64,000 bases of DNA, taken from NCBI GenBank assembly GCA_020628645.1, contig JAHDES010000003.1:62001-126000 (forward strand). Direction: 5' to 3'. The stretch comes from Saprospiraceae bacterium. Lineage in GTDB: Bacteria; Bacteroidota; Bacteroidia; Chitinophagales; Saprospiraceae. Positions 63,370-64,000 of this stretch are shown one piece after another. Position 1 is the first letter of the stretch. The number at the start of each line of letters is the position of its first letter. Under the pieces are notes generated by a model. The model saw only the letters and a list, made by a program, of their open reading frames with translations. It searched no databases and was not told the DNA's origin. A program made the position numbers and the translations under genes.

Positions 63370-63377
63370 TATCTTTG
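63370..63377 (+). promoter_or_regulatory. -7 box for the last receptor gene
   Basis: TATCTTTG, an exact TAnnTTTG match, 14 bases before the ATG at 63392. Confidence 0.6.
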
Positions 63378-63391
63378 CAAAAATTTAACCC

Positions 63392-64000
63392 ATGAAGCAG
63401 GTATATACACTTCTATTATTATGTAGTTTTTCTTTTCTTTTACAAGCACAAGAAGGCCGTGGCGGTAAGCGAGGAGGTCGCGGTGGCGGAGGAGATCGTA
63501 CGCCTATAGTGGTAAAAGGAAAAGTGATTGACCAAAATAAAGAAGCTTTAGAATTTGCTACGGTTTCTTTGTATCGATTGCGCGACAGCTCATTAGTAGA
63601 TGGAACAATTACGGATCAAAAAGGCATTTTTAAATTTGAAACTCGCCCAGGAAAATATTATGCGACTATTGATTTTCTTTCCTTCACAAGTAAAACTATT
63701 TCTGATATTATGCTCACCCCTCGACAAGCTTTTGTCGAATTGGGTGAAATTATCCTAGAAGAAGATGCAGAGCAACTCGAAGAAGTGGAAGTGATTGCAG
63801 AACGTAGTTCGATGGAACTCAAACTCGACAAGCGCGTCTTCAATGTAGGAAAAGACCTTGCTAATACAGGAAATAGTGCCGCAGAAATCTTAGATAATGT
63901 CCCTTCTGTACAAGTTGATGTAGATGGAAATGTAAGCTTACGTGGAAGTGAAAATGTCCGTATCTTAATTGATGGTCGCCCTTCTGGTTTGGTTGGCATC
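63392..64000 (+). CDS. Outer-membrane beta-barrel receptor with CarboxypepD_reg-like domain (C-terminus outside window)
   Basis: 203 codons to the right edge. A signal peptide (MKQVYTLLLLCSFSFLLQAQ) is followed by a glycine/arginine run (EGRGGKRGGRGGGGDR), a CarboxypepD_reg-like domain (VVKGKVIDQNKEALEFATVSL, about residues 40-115) and a plug with SSMELKLDKRVFNVGKDLANTGNSAAEILDNVPSVQVDVDGNVSLRGSENVRILIDG. The last block is the hallmark of the outer membrane beta-barrel family with a TonB-type plug. Ligand unknown. Confidence 0.88.
   Translation, partial: MKQVYTLLLLCSFSFLLQAQEGRGGKRGGRGGGGDRTPIVVKGKVIDQNKEALEFATVSLYRLRDSSLVDGTITDQKGIFKFETRPGKYYATIDFLSFTSKTISDIMLTPRQAFVELGEIILEEDAEQLEEVEVIAERSSMELKLDKRVFNVGKDLANTGNSAAEILDNVPSVQVDVDGNVSLRGSENVRILIDGRPSGLVGI

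Noticed and set aside
1-64000. tRNA or rRNA genes, CRISPR array, prophage
   Set aside because: No cloverleaf-like sequence, no rRNA motifs, no regular repeat-spacer pattern and no phage structural genes were seen by reading; a tool-based scan could still find a missed tRNA.

Overview
This window looks like a chromosomal segment of a free-living member of the Bacteroidota, probably in or near the Saprospirales. The evidence is AT-rich DNA, several TAnnTTTG-type -7 promoter boxes in place of Shine-Dalgarno sites, CarboxypepD_reg/TonB-dependent receptors, a PorV-type protein, C-terminal type IX secretion (T9SS) sorting domains, and lineage-typical families (DUF5916, DUF4956, DUF2891, GH3-like, DUF4878). 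The order is inferred; the phylum is well supported. I see no rRNA, tRNA, CRISPR array, prophage or intact insertion sequence.

Layout. 1-7.2 kb: a fused 5-oxoprolinase/hydantoinase cut by the left edge, a GNAT/FemAB-like protein, a secreted vWA protein with a T9SS tail, a GH16 glucanase lipoprotein and RNase HII. 7.2-11.2 kb: an EamA transporter, a TPR protein and an M48-like lipoprotein that has lost its zinc ligands. 11.2-16.6 kb: the rimP-nusA-infB translation/transcription block, with a terminator-like leader and a long hairpin plus an internal promoter before infB. 16.7-23.6 kb: an M28 peptidase, a GbsR/MarR regulator, a DUF4956-HlyD-TolC operon and a GH3-like acyl-adenylating enzyme. 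23.7-28.2 kb, minus strand: a T9SS-tail mini-protein, nadD, a DUF4878 lipoprotein, dnaN, a MazG-like protein and a thiolase. 28.2-38.6 kb: DUF5916, a GH113-like hydrolase, a run of nucleotidase/unknown/thioredoxin/lysoplasmalogenase genes, an L,D-transpeptidase, DUF2891, a HIT protein and GreA. 39.4-48.3 kb: a large minus-strand operon of a TonB-dependent receptor, a 1356-residue secreted protein and a PorV-like protein. 48.9-54.9 kb: a 2-hydroxyacid dehydrogenase, an iron alcohol dehydrogenase and a SWIM/SNF2 helicase. 55-59.5 kb: a pair of small membrane proteins, a small basic ORF, a MITE-like element, a PcfJ-like protein and a DbpA-like DEAD-box helicase. 59.6-64 kb: a His/Cys-rich small membrane protein, an acidic lipoprotein and a ZnuD-like TonB receptor (a likely metal-uptake locus), then a second outer-membrane receptor cut by the right edge.

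Most of the window is ordinary core genome with surface and secretion functions. The items most worth a second look are: (1) a ~110-bp element with terminal inverted repeats in two copies, one of which supplies the stop codon of the GH16 gene; (2) the DUF4956-HlyD-TolC operon, which has an envelope-spanning export architecture with no recognisable ATPase or RND pump; (3) the receptor/giant protein/PorV operon with a perfect 32-nt palindrome between its genes; (4) the inactive-looking M48 protein; (5) candidate RNA control in the rimP-nusA-infB leader and spacer; (6) the putative metal-uptake locus, whose first gene may use an ATT start; and (7) palindromic operator candidates before the GbsR-like regulator gene and the last receptor gene.
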